DNA of 45,664 bases from Christensenella sp. UBA4626 (GCA_002406115.1 DHNC01000028.1:1-45664), one strand, 5' to 3'; shown: positions 7,721 through 15,210, numbered from the stretch's first letter. Notes: generated by a model from the sequence alone, not told the origin. Made by a program: numbers and translations.

Positions 7721-8143
7721 TTATGACATATCTTTTGAGTTGAAATTATACAGATCAAACACCAAATATTTAATATTATTATTTTGCTTTAGACTTTTAA
7801 AGAAATTCCTGAGCATTCCTAGATCAAACATTTGTAAAGACTGTCGCATACTTATTAAGCAATCAACATTTATGTTAGAAACATTTGTAAAATCACAAAT
7901 ATCAAATTTTAAATTATTAATTTGATAAGTGTTTTTCAGATTTTGAATAACTTGCTGATTGATATCATACATTTCAACTTTATTAAAATATTTACACAAA
8001 GATATATTTCTGTCTTTGTTTGAAGGAATTTCTGCGATACTTAATTGTGAAATGTCTTTTCCCTTAAATAATTCCAATATACACGGAATATCATTATCTA
8101 AATTTTCTTCTAGGGTTGCACGAACATCGTAATCAATTTCCAT
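7721..8143 (-). CDS. N-terminal part of a methyltransferase, ended by an in-frame TAA
   Basis: The 140-residue piece resembles the first half of a SAM-dependent methyltransferase. It begins YDVRATLEENLDNDIPCILE and has a divergent motif I region (SIAEIPSNKDRNISL), an acidic strand end (VEMYDIN) and a strand with ISMRQSLQMF. It has GGAG before the ATG and overlaps the dehydrogenase gene by 11 bases. The TAA at 7721-7723 stops it before the sheet is complete, and the rest lies in the same frame downstream (7433-7720). A function would need readthrough, or the gene is a recent pseudogene. Confidence 0.6.
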   Translation of the reverse strand: MEIDYDVRATLEENLDNDIPCILELFKGKDISQLSIAEIPSNKDRNISLCKYFNKVEMYDINQQVIQNLKNTYQINNLKFDICDFTNVSNINVDCLISMRQSLQMFDLGMLRNFFKSLKQNNNIKYLVFDLYNFNSKDMS

Positions 8144-9230
8144 AAAACTCCATGTGCTGTTTAATTACTGGATGAATTATCTTACCATCTTCTATTATTT
8201 TTGAAGTTCTCACAAATTTTTCTTTTGTCTTATCTCCAGAAATATAACTCAAAATGTCTATTATATAAGGAAAGCCATTACTTGTGTATGCTTCAACCGT
8301 AGTAACTGGATATGCCGAAGGTAAGTTATCTATTTTTGAAAATATTAAACCATCCTTTTCATAGTAAGGATTTTCTAAAGTTGTATACCTATCAATAAAG
8401 GGCAAATATCCTTTACCATATCCACAAGTAACATCAATTACTACTGAACCTTTTTTCATTAAACTAATTACATCTTTTTCTATCAAAGGTGGGGTGTCAT
8501 ATGTAGATATTAAAATAGAACCTATTAACAAATCTATCATTGGTAAATACTTTTTAAAATTATCTTGAGTACTTTCCACAAACGACACATTGTTGTTATA
8601 AGAAATTGATAGTTTATTCATTTTGGCAACATTTCTTCCAAAACAAATTACTCTAGCACCTAAATCGCTTGCCAGTTTTATAGCAGCCGCACCAACATTT
8701 CCATACCCAATAACCCCAACAGTACATGGTTTCACACCACGAGTCTGTACCAAAAACTTACCACTACCACCAAATTGTTTTTGTAATAAGTAAGTTCCCA
8801 TAATGATCGAAAATTTTCCAGCAATTTCACCTCCTGATTTTGCCATAGGAAAAATATCATCCTCGGTTTTTAAAAATTCAAAGGTGTATGCATTAAGTCC
8901 ACTTTTGCACATTTCTTCTACTAAGTTTTTGTTACTTTCAGCGTGAAATAGAGCACATATGTTTAATCCCTTTCTAAAATATTTATATTCTTCAACAGTT
9001 GGTGCTTTATACTTTAATATAATGTCGGCAGATAACCATGCTTCATCAGTATCTACTAATTTTGCTCCGTTTTTTTCATATTCTTTATCAGTATAGTTGC
9101 ACCCGATTCCAGCCCCATACTCAACCAAAACAGAATATCCCAATGATACTAATTCGTGAACCTGATCTGGTGTCATTATGACACGCTTTTCATTTTTTAA
9201 CTTTTCTTTGATTATGCTAACAGTTTTCAT
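8133..9230 (-). CDS. alanine dehydrogenase-family amino-acid dehydrogenase
   Basis: The 365-residue protein has the length and order of alanine dehydrogenase and its relatives. The N-terminal NEKRV loop, Lys75 in LKYKAP and His96 in CALFHAESN match the substrate and catalytic residues of that family. VGVIGYGNVGAAA (171-183) is the NAD-binding loop, and IDNLPSAYPVTTVEAYT is the late conserved block. The catalytic Asp of alanine dehydrogenase (position 270) is not kept; the segment reads IDVTCGYGKG. The substrate is thus probably not simple L-alanine; relatives include opine-forming N5-(carboxyethyl)ornithine synthase. A GAGGAG site precedes the start, and it lies 6 bases after the synthetase-like gene. 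Confidence 0.8.
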   Translation of the reverse strand: MKTVSIIKEKLKNEKRVIMTPDQVHELVSLGYSVLVEYGAGIGCNYTDKEYEKNGAKLVDTDEAWLSADIILKYKAPTVEEYKYFRKGLNICALFHAESNKNLVEEMCKSGLNAYTFEFLKTEDDIFPMAKSGGEIAGKFSIIMGTYLLQKQFGGSGKFLVQTRGVKPCTVGVIGYGNVGAAAIKLASDLGARVICFGRNVAKMNKLSISYNNNVSFVESTQDNFKKYLPMIDLLIGSILISTYDTPPLIEKDVISLMKKGSVVIDVTCGYGKGYLPFIDRYTTLENPYYEKDGLIFSKIDNLPSAYPVTTVEAYTSNGFPYIIDILSYISGDKTKEKFVRTSKIIEDGKIIHPVIKQHMEFYGN

Positions 9231-9236
9231 TTCAAT

Positions 9237-10319
9237 TTACTCCTCCATTATCATTTCAATATAGTCTATAGAATAGTTTCTAAAAAATCTTTTTGGTTCT
9301 TTTACCCACATCTCGACTTCTTTAAACAATTTATTTAGTCCGTTAACTCCATAGTGCTCAACAAATTGGCAATAATCATTAAAGTAGTCCTTAACATATG
9401 AATACTTTTTCCCATTTAAATAATGGGACTTTGATAGTTTTCCTCCTGAGCGATCAAGAATTAAAGGAGTAAATAATCTTATTGGTAACCTTTTTCCCAA
9501 TTGAGCCATCCCTTCAGCATGAATTCTCATAGCCCAAGTTCCACCCCAATCACCCCCATCTATCATGGCAGTTAATACTTCTTCTGAATCTTCAGAAATC
9601 AAATATCCTTTCAATAAATCCCTAAGCTGAGTATTCATTTCTACAAAGTTGTTTGGATTTTTATCTACAGTTATTTCATAACTTCCATGTTCATAGCAAA
9701 AACTATTAATGATAAATCTGTTTTCGATTACCGAAACGATTTGTGTTTTATGCATACTTTTATCAATAGCAGAACATACTGGACATTTTGTTCTTATATG
9801 TAATTTACCATCTCTTGGGTTGAATAAATTTACAAAAAAGTCTTTGTTATTTACAACTTGTAATAACGATTTTCGGACACTTAAATTTTTTTGAAATTCA
9901 TCATATGTTCTTATTTCATAATTAATACCTGTAACATCTTTTAGAAAATTTAATATTTCAAAATAAAACTTCATGTTATGATCGGCAATTGATTCGTTAG
10001 AATTTTCAACGATATCGCTTATTGACTTTACATATTTATAACCATCTTTTTCAATAAATTCTCTAGGGCTACATTCAATTTCATCAAATTGCACTAACAC
10101 ATCTAATTTATAATGCTTTTTTAATTCTGCTCCCAACGCAAAAACCGACATCAATGTTGTTAAAGTCCCAAGATGTGGGATACTATTCGGTTGCGAAGAT
10201 GTATTTAATATAATCAATTTTGTTTTATTATTTATTTTATATTTAAACATTTCTGCAACGGAATTAAAATATTGCGGTAATCCACCCATACTAAAATAAA
10301 TTTCACTCTTATTTAACAT
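9237..10319 (-). CDS. class I aminoacyl-tRNA synthetase-like protein (resembles class I LysRS catalytic core)
   Basis: The 360-residue protein shows a HIGH-type motif (PHLGT, His49-Thr52) and a KMSKS-type motif (KLSKS, 294-298), the ATP-binding signatures of class I synthetases. It also has a zinc knuckle of Cys179, Cys182, Cys208 and His211. The block GGDWGGTWAMRIHAEGMAQL resembles the class I lysyl-tRNA synthetase core. It is shorter than a full synthetase, and the anticodon-binding region is largely missing. It may activate an amino acid, perhaps lysine, for a biosynthetic or conjugation step, as synthetase paralogues in natural-product clusters do. That is inference. It overlaps the ASCH gene by 11 bases and has an AGAGGTG site. 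Confidence 0.75.
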   Translation of the reverse strand: MLNKSEIYFSMGGLPQYFNSVAEMFKYKINNKTKLIILNTSSQPNSIPHLGTLTTLMSVFALGAELKKHYKLDVLVQFDEIECSPREFIEKDGYKYVKSISDIVENSNESIADHNMKFYFEILNFLKDVTGINYEIRTYDEFQKNLSVRKSLLQVVNNKDFFVNLFNPRDGKLHIRTKCPVCSAIDKSMHKTQIVSVIENRFIINSFCYEHGSYEITVDKNPNNFVEMNTQLRDLLKGYLISEDSEEVLTAMIDGGDWGGTWAMRIHAEGMAQLGKRLPIRLFTPLILDRSGGKLSKSHYLNGKKYSYVKDYFNDYCQFVEHYGVNGLNKLFKEVEMWVKEPKRFFRNYSIDYIEMIMEE

Positions 10320-10791
10320 AACTATTCACCTCTGTCAATTCATGATTATGCAAAACATTTTTTAAAACACTCCTATTTTTCAATAATAAATATGTTTGAG
10401 GTGCAATAAAATCTGGAATAGTTTTTAGAATATCCTTTGAAATTGGTTTTTCAAATTTTACACATTTTTCTATAGGAATAATATAACAACCATTTTTGTT
10501 TTTTACCCAGTCATACATCACTTGATACTCACCGTCTCCAATATCAGAATAAATTTTTGCAGATGATTTTGCATCTTTCCAATATGGAATTCCTAAATAC
10601 AAAATCCCAACTACTTGTTGCTTGTTTTTGGGAATATAAATATATGCTTTAGCTTTTGTTTTAACAAAGTTAAATCTATATTCATTTTTCTTACAACCAC
10701 TCACTATTTTATTAAAGTAGCATTCTTGTAAACTTAACAGTATTTCCTCATAATTAGAAATACACTCATCTTCAAATAAACTTAATTGCAT
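10309..10791 (-). CDS. ASCH domain protein, first gene of the cluster
   Basis: The 160-residue protein resembles ASCH/PUA-like domains. The segment ILLSLQECYFNKIVSGCKKN, then EYRF, matches the family's opening strand-helix and basic motif, followed by beta strands with AKAYIYIP and VVGILYLG. ASCH domains bind RNA or hydrolyse or recognise modified nucleosides. It has an AAGGAGG site (10797-10803) and a promoter at 10837-10864, so it opens the minus-strand operon. Together with the ASCH-kinase fusion at 719-1729 it suggests that a nucleic acid or nucleoside is handled in this pathway. Confidence 0.7.
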   Translation of the reverse strand: MQLSLFEDECISNYEEILLSLQECYFNKIVSGCKKNEYRFNFVKTKAKAYIYIPKNKQQVVGILYLGIPYWKDAKSSAKIYSDIGDGEYQVMYDWVKNKNGCYIIPIEKCVKFEKPISKDILKTIPDFIAPQTYLLLKNRSVLKNVLHNHELTEVNSYVK

Positions 10792-10836
10792 CTCAACCTC
10801 CTTATCCTTTTTTAAAATAACAATAATTACAGTTTA

Positions 10837-10864
10837 ATTATAACATAAAACTAATCGTAAACAA
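10837..10864 (-). promoter_or_regulatory. probable promoter of the enzyme cluster
   Basis: On the minus strand TTGTTT (10859-10864) is followed after 16 bases by TATAAT (10837-10842), about 46 bases upstream of the ASCH gene start. It is the only good sigma-A-like site found upstream of the tightly packed genes. Confidence 0.6.
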
Positions 10865-11160
10865 AAAAAATGCAAATACATTAATTAAAAAAATTTATAT
10901 CCTTTATTTGAGCAATTTTTTCACAAAATAAATAGTCCATAATCGACATAAAACCCTTTCAACCTTAAAAGTTCACAAGAGTTTTAGGCAGTTTCATATA
11001 GATTTAGACCACATAAATTTACTAAAAAGTGCACATTTGCTGTCAATTGCTGTCATTTTTACCAATCAAAAGACAGCAAATATTTTTTCGTATCCCTAAA
11101 ACCCTTTATTCTCCTAATGTTTTGATGTATAGAGCACACACTCTATTTTGCTAGAACCCG
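10865..11160. other. island terminal region with integrase arm-like repeats
   Basis: No gene is supported. Just inside the attachment site are TTTGCTGTC (11036-11044), TTGCTGTC (11047-11054) and the inverted GACAGCAAA (11072-11080). A perfect inverted repeat ATAGAG/CTCTAT lies at 11129-11146, next to the tRNA fragment. Clustered direct and inverted repeats in this position are what integrase or excisionase arm sites look like. No integrase gene lies in the window, so it would be at the other end of the island. Confidence 0.45.
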
Positions 11161-11208
11161 ACCTTGGTAAGGCTGAGGTCACGGGTTCGAGCCCCGTCAT
11201 AAGCTCCA
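11161..11208 (+). repeat. tRNA-Thr(GGU) 3' fragment, attachment site of the island
   Basis: The sequence from the anticodon loop (CCTTGGTAAGG, anticodon GGT) through the variable loop, the T arm ACGGGTTCGAGCCCCGT and the acceptor strand plus TCCA reads as the 3' part of tRNA-Thr. No matching 5' acceptor strand (GCTTATG) or D arm exists upstream, and the 5' side of the anticodon stem no longer pairs fully. It is therefore a partial copy left by integration. Its orientation places the island to the left and the old chromosomal flank to the right. Confidence 0.85.
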
Positions 11209-11212
11209 TATC

Positions 11213-11256
11213 CCCTCAATAACGACACTTTCACAGTGGATTATTGAGGGTTTTTT
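11213..11256 (+). terminator. terminator behind the tRNA fragment
   Basis: CCCTCAATAA (11213-11222) pairs perfectly with TTATTGAGGG (11241-11250), followed by TTTTTT. It is presumably the original tRNA terminator on the chromosomal side of the junction. Confidence 0.85.
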
Positions 11257-11385
11257 ATGCCAAAAAATTAATAATTATATGATTAAAGGTCAAATAAATA
11301 CTCTAAATTGATAATTTCATGTTTAAAAAATTTAATTGTTATTTTACATTTTTGCATTTTTTTTGCAAAATTGACATATAATATA

Positions 11386-11413
11386 TTGACAAATTCAATT
11401 GTTATGTTATAAT
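11386..11413 (+). promoter_or_regulatory. promoter of the AbiL/RloAB-type pair
   Basis: TTGACA (11386-11391), a 16-base spacer and TATAAT (11408-11413), 30 bases before the ATG at 11443. A purine-rich GGGAGAGGGG site lies between promoter and start. Confidence 0.8.
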
Positions 11414-11442
11414 AAAACTGAAATCACAGGGAGAGGGGTTAT

Positions 11443-12738
11443 ATGAACAATATAGTTAATTTTAAGGTTAAAAATTTTAGATCATTTTATAATGAAACAA
11501 TCTTTTCTATGCAAGCATCCACTAATAAAGAATATGCTGAATTGAACACTTTCTTATGCAACGAAAAACTTTTTCCAAAAAATGAAAATGAATTATTGAA
11601 ATCTGCAATACTTTTTGGTGCTAATGCTAGTGGCAAATCCAACTTGGTAAAAGCACTAGAATACATGAAAAATGTAATACTCACTTCTTCAAACCCATTA
11701 AATCCTTTAGTGCAAAACAATACTCCATTTGCCTTTATGAACACATCAAAGGATGAATCCACATTGTTTGAAATAGAAATAGTTGCAAATGACATCTTTT
11801 ACGATTATGGTTTTGAAATAAAACAAAAGCAGATAGTAAATGAGTTTTTAAAAAGAAGAACAAATGGTAGACTTGTTAATATATTTAGTCGTAATTTGAT
11901 GGGCATAGATTTACAAACGCCAAATAAATCATCTTCAATCGACACAATATCTCCACAAAGCCTATTCATATCTTTTGCCAACACTCCCTTCTTAGCACTT
12001 GATAAAGATACAGTAGTTGATCTTAAAAATGTGTTCAACTGGTTTAGTGAACCAAATTTGTTTATAGTTACCGAAGGGACAATGAACAAATATAGGATAT
12101 ATCAAGAAGAAGATGGTAAATATGCAAAATTAGCATTAGAATTTTTAAAGCAAGCCGATATAGGAATTGAAGATTTTAGCGTCGTTCAAGAAAAATTAGG
12201 TGAAGATAATGCTCCATTTATAATGAAAGGAAAGCATCCACCACAAATATTCTCTTTTGAAAAAGAATTATTAACACTTGATTTAAAAACAAAATTTAAT
12301 GTATATGATAAAGATGACAATGTTGTCGGCGAAAAAGATGTATATTTAGAACGTGATTATGGTTTTCACTCTGATGGCACATATAGATTGATGTCTATAT
12401 TAGGTTTAATATTAAAAACTTTAGACAAAGGTGGCGTAATAGTAATCGATGAAATAGATAGTAAATTAAATTTTTTGGTTGTCGATTATATATTAAAATC
12501 TTTCAACTCTATAAATAAGAACATAAAGAATGCTCAACTTATATCAACTGTGCATAATGTTTTGCTTATGGACGATGGTTTAAGAAGAGATCAAATATAT
12601 TTTGCATCAAAAAATAAAGTTGGCGCAACTGAACTTTATTCATTATCAGACTTTAACGATGTCAGAAAAACAGACCTATTTAGCAAAAAATATCTTGCTG
12701 GTTTTTACTCTGCAATCCCTAACTTAAAGGGGGTGTAG
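11443..12738 (+). CDS. AAA/ABC-type ATPase of an AbiL/RloA-like defence pair
   Basis: The 431-residue protein starts with the KVKNFRSF strand typical of OLD/RloA-like ATPases. It has Walker A GANASGKS (59-66) and Walker B IVIDE with Asp336 and Glu337. A D-loop and a His-containing switch strand follow (LISTVHN), and the C-terminus is AGFYSAIPNL. These proteins form the sensor or ATPase half of two-gene anti-phage systems such as AbiL, RloAB and PARIS. The next gene starts one base after its stop and encodes the RloB-type partner, so the two form an operon. Type is assigned by architecture, not by alignment. Confidence 0.85.
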   Translation: MNNIVNFKVKNFRSFYNETIFSMQASTNKEYAELNTFLCNEKLFPKNENELLKSAILFGANASGKSNLVKALEYMKNVILTSSNPLNPLVQNNTPFAFMNTSKDESTLFEIEIVANDIFYDYGFEIKQKQIVNEFLKRRTNGRLVNIFSRNLMGIDLQTPNKSSSIDTISPQSLFISFANTPFLALDKDTVVDLKNVFNWFSEPNLFIVTEGTMNKYRIYQEEDGKYAKLALEFLKQADIGIEDFSVVQEKLGEDNAPFIMKGKHPPQIFSFEKELLTLDLKTKFNVYDKDDNVVGEKDVYLERDYGFHSDGTYRLMSILGLILKTLDKGGVIVIDEIDSKLNFLVVDYILKSFNSINKNIKNAQLISTVHNVLLMDDGLRRDQIYFASKNKVGATELYSLSDFNDVRKTDLFSKKYLAGFYSAIPNLKGV

Positions 12739-12739
12739 A

Positions 12740-13378
12740 ATGAAAAGGCCTCAAAAGATTAGAAAGCAAAGAGATACAATTTTAATTTTAACCAATGGCA
12801 GAACAGAAAAAAATTACTTTGAAGCTATTTCCACTGGTTACTCTTCTATGTACAAAATAGAAGTGAAATCATTAAATGCTGAATGTGATAAGCTTGTCAA
12901 TTATGCGATAAATCTTGACAGGTCTAAGTATAATCAAATTTGGTGTGTGTTTGACATTGATAATTCATTGGAAGAAAATCATTTGATTTTTGCACTAAAA
13001 CTAGCAAAAGACAATAATATTAATATAGCATATTCTAATGAAGCATTTGAAGTGTGGTTACTTTATCACATTTTTGAAAAAGTTCCGTCTGCTTTAACAA
13101 GAAAAGCATATATAAAAGAGATAAATAAACATCTAGAATCTATTGGTAGTTCAAAATATCAAAAAAACGATGTGGAATTATTGAAAAAAATATTTTTGCC
13201 AAAATTGCTTGTTGCTACAGAAAATTCTAAAAAGGTTCACCAAAAATTTGAAGCCGAGTACCAAAAGCTAAATTCCGGCAATAAAGGATACCCTGTTTGG
13301 GAGTGGAAATCAACAACTACTGTTTACAAACTTGTTGAAAACTTGCAACTAATCCAAAAAGATACGAATAATAAATAA
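12740..13378 (+). CDS. RloB-family (Toprim-like) partner of the defence ATPase
   Basis: The 212-residue protein fits the RloB/AbiLii family. It begins with a basic stretch and then ILILTNGRTEKNYFEAI, carrying the Toprim-like acidic residue Glu23. The strand WCVFDIDN with Asp72 and Asp74 is the second metal site, and SNEAFEVWLLYHIF is the family's conserved helix. In described systems this component is the effector nuclease, kept in check by the ATPase. A GGGGGTG site overlaps the end of the upstream gene, indicating translational coupling. Confidence 0.85.
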   Translation: MKRPQKIRKQRDTILILTNGRTEKNYFEAISTGYSSMYKIEVKSLNAECDKLVNYAINLDRSKYNQIWCVFDIDNSLEENHLIFALKLAKDNNINIAYSNEAFEVWLLYHIFEKVPSALTRKAYIKEINKHLESIGSSKYQKNDVELLKKIFLPKLLVATENSKKVHQKFEAEYQKLNSGNKGYPVWEWKSTTTVYKLVENLQLIQKDTNNK

Positions 13379-13653
13379 AGTCCTATTTATCTCTGCCGTT
13401 CGTTGACCATATCGTAGCATTGGTTGGTTTGCATATGTCAATGGAAAAAATTATCGCTTAAACAATTTATTGTTAATTTCAATATTTTAAAGACTAGGTT
13501 TTTAACCTGGTCTTTTTTAATTCATTTAACTATTTTAAAGTCAATAATTTTTTCTATTTCATTGACATATGCCCTGCCCTTTAATTTACAAATTTTACAA
13601 CCTATGCTTTCGTTAGGTCTGCCGAAAGGCAAATCTAAATAGGAGGTTTAAAG
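13379..13653. other. intergenic region with a long inverted repeat around a terminator
   Basis: No supported gene. GCATATGTCAATG (13431-13443) is repeated inverted and perfect at 13560-13572, and the match continues inward as GAAAAAATTAT against AATAATTTTTTC with a 5-base insertion. Between the arms lies the terminator at 13489-13515. The 142-base unit could be a small mobile repeat or a structured RNA. Confidence 0.5.
13489..13517 (+). terminator. terminator of the defence operon
   Basis: AAAGACTAGGTT (13489-13500) pairs with AACCTGGTCTTT (13504-13515) with one wobble pair, followed by T residues. Confidence 0.8.
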
Positions 13654-13902
13654 ATGAATAACGAAGTTAAGAAATACTATCTTAAAGAGTTTTCTTACTA
13701 TGATGGTGAATGTTTTATAACTTTCAATATCGTTTCAATTGATTTTGAAAGAAGAACCATCAATGTTGCCATTACCAATCGTGGAAAAATAAGCGTGATT
13801 GAATACGACTTATTAAAAGATAATAATGGCGATTTTTACTTTGAATATGGGTGTGAAAGAACACCTATTGAAGTAAATGATTTTGAAACGATAAACGATT
13901 AA
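13654..13902 (+). CDS. small hypothetical protein of a conjugative-element remnant
   Basis: An 82-residue acidic protein with alternating beta-type segments (CFITFNIVSIDFERRTINVA) and no recognised domain. It has a strong AGGAGG site (13641-13646) and is followed after 10 bases by a zinc-ribbon gene and then ardA. That order is typical of accessory blocks in conjugative elements of Bacillota. Function unknown. Confidence 0.65.
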   Translation: MNNEVKKYYLKEFSYYDGECFITFNIVSIDFERRTINVAITNRGKISVIEYDLLKDNNGDFYFEYGCERTPIEVNDFETIND

Positions 13903-13912
13903 GGAGTTAAAA

Positions 13913-14176
13913 ATGAAAAACAAAATTGAAGAAAATGCAATTCTTAATTCTATAATTGATGAATTAAGAAGATTTGAACACCAAGATTTATACAGATGCT
14001 ATTATTGCAGTTTGTACTTCAACTGGGACGATGCAGACTACAACCCAGAAGACAAAACTTATACTTGTCCTTTTTGCAGAAACACTTTTGACGAAAGTGA
14101 ACTTGAAAATGTTTCCTTAATGGACTACATAGAAGATATTTTTATGGCATATAAAGGAGACACCAACGATGAGTAA
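13913..14176 (+). CDS. small zinc-ribbon protein
   Basis: The 87-residue protein carries two CxxC knuckles (CYYC at about residues 26-29 and CPFC at about 47-50) separated by about 17 residues, a standard zinc ribbon. The acidic N- and C-terminal tails have no recognised motif. It has a GGAG site and overlaps the ardA start by 8 bases, so the two are co-translated. A role as a nucleic-acid- or protein-binding accessory of the element is likely but unproven. Confidence 0.7.
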   Translation: MKNKIEENAILNSIIDELRRFEHQDLYRCYYCSLYFNWDDADYNPEDKTYTCPFCRNTFDESELENVSLMDYIEDIFMAYKGDTNDE

Positions 14177-14711
14177 TATTAGCATTGTTATTGGATCTTG
14201 GGGTTCATACAACGAATGCAATGAAAGAGCCTTAGGAAGCAAATGGTTAGATTTGGAAGATTATGAGAGTTTCGAAGAAATCGAAGAAGAACTAACCAAA
14301 CAAGGTTTTGAATTAAATGGCATTGATGAAGAATTGTTTATACAAGACATTGATGGCATTAACTCAAAGGATATGAATTGTGATTATATCCACCCAAAAG
14401 ATTTATTTGAATTATTGCAAGAAGCAGATGTTATAAGTAATGAATACAATTACGAACTAATGTCTGCTTTTTTAGAAGTCAGAACTTGGGACGAGTTTAA
14501 AACAAGAGTTAATAGTTACGGTTCAAATTGGTGCAATGATATTTATCTTTATAAAAACACGGACTGGTATGATTTAGGCTACAACTTAATGCACGATTGT
14601 TACACAATACCAGATTATTTAGACAATTATATCGACTACAAAAGATATGGTGAAGATTTGCAAAATTATGGCTATGAAGAATATAGCGAAGGAATAATTG
14701 AAATTAGATAA
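14169..14711 (+). CDS. ardA: ArdA-family antirestriction protein
   Basis: The 180-residue, strongly acidic protein fits ArdA. It has the N-terminal ISIVIGSWGSYNECNE strand, then LGSKWLDLEDYESFEEIEEE, the central DEELFIQDIDG block and a C-terminal YIDYKRYGEDLQ segment. ArdA mimics B-form DNA and blocks type I restriction and modification enzymes when an element enters a new cell. Its presence marks this stretch as coming from a conjugative element. It is slightly longer than typical ArdA proteins, with no sign of truncation. Confidence 0.88.
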   Translation: MSNISIVIGSWGSYNECNERALGSKWLDLEDYESFEEIEEELTKQGFELNGIDEELFIQDIDGINSKDMNCDYIHPKDLFELLQEADVISNEYNYELMSAFLEVRTWDEFKTRVNSYGSNWCNDIYLYKNTDWYDLGYNLMHDCYTIPDYLDNYIDYKRYGEDLQNYGYEEYSEGIIEIR

Positions 14712-14721
14712 GGAGAAAACT

Positions 14722-14895
14722 ATGAACACAACAATAATTGAAAGAAAAGAAAAAGCAATTGAGCTTATGAAAAAATTAGATATCTATAAGCCATACATTA
14801 AAGGCTTTAAAGAAGAAAACGAAGTGTGTTTCTTTGAAGGTTTCCCTTTCTACCATAATTTTGTTTTGTTTCTTTTCCATAATATCTCCTTTTAA
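14722..14895 (+). CDS. truncated conjugative-element protein
   Basis: The 57-residue frame begins at ATG 14722, eight bases after AAGGAGA. An upstream in-frame ATG at 14698 lies inside ardA and lacks a site. The first 45 residues (IERKEKAIELMKKLDIYKPY, then CFFEGF) look like the N-terminus of a small protein common near ardA in conjugative elements. The end (NFVLFLFHNISF) is unrelated hydrophobic sequence. I infer that a deletion joined the gene to foreign DNA. Confidence 0.5.
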   Translation: MNTTIIERKEKAIELMKKLDIYKPYIKGFKEENEVCFFEGFPFYHNFVLFLFHNISF

Positions 14896-14934
14896 ATGAT
14901 TACTTTTGCTTGAAAACAAGCTTTAAAAAGTTGT

Positions 14935-15192
14935 TTATTTGCCTTTCTTACGAGAATAGGCTTTTGCTTGGGCTTTGGTTTTACCTTCGCTCAATGCTTT
15001 TTTGTATTTGTAAATACCAGCATGGTCTGATTGACATTGAAGATAACCACTTCTCATACCTGCTTCAAAATCGGTGAGTTGTTTACCCTCTTTTTGACCA
15101 TGTTGATGCACTCTTGCACGGCGTTCTTGTGCATAACTTTCAGCACGTTTGTTAGGAACGCTCCAGCGCCTTTCACGATTGTTGTATGCCAT
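14935..15192 (-). CDS. small basic hypothetical protein of a mobile element
   Basis: The protein begins MAYNNRERRWSVPNKRAESY and is very rich in Arg, Lys and Gln, with a central YLQCQSDHAGIYKYKKA segment. I recall closely similar small proteins on conjugative elements of Bacillota, of unknown function. The ATG at 15190-15192 is chosen because AAAGGAG is nine bases upstream; another ATG six bases earlier is too close. It is transcribed against ardA, consistent with a rearranged element remnant. Confidence 0.6.
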   Translation of the reverse strand: MAYNNRERRWSVPNKRAESYAQERRARVHQHGQKEGKQLTDFEAGMRSGYLQCQSDHAGIYKYKKALSEGKTKAQAKAYSRKKGK

Positions 15193-15210
15193 TTGCATAA
15201 TCTCCTTTTA

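Noticed and set aside
719..10791. TAA used as a sense codon throughout the organism
   Set aside because: Many intact genes end properly at TAA, for example 13378 and 35325, so a general reassignment does not fit; only local readthrough or mutation remains.
11120..11208. Complete tRNA-Thr gene
   Set aside because: No D arm or 5' acceptor strand complementary to CATAAGC lies upstream; only the 3' part is present.
13424..13642. 72-residue plus-strand frame after the defence pair
   Set aside because: It runs through the inverted repeats and the terminator, has low-complexity hydrophobic content and no ribosome-binding site.
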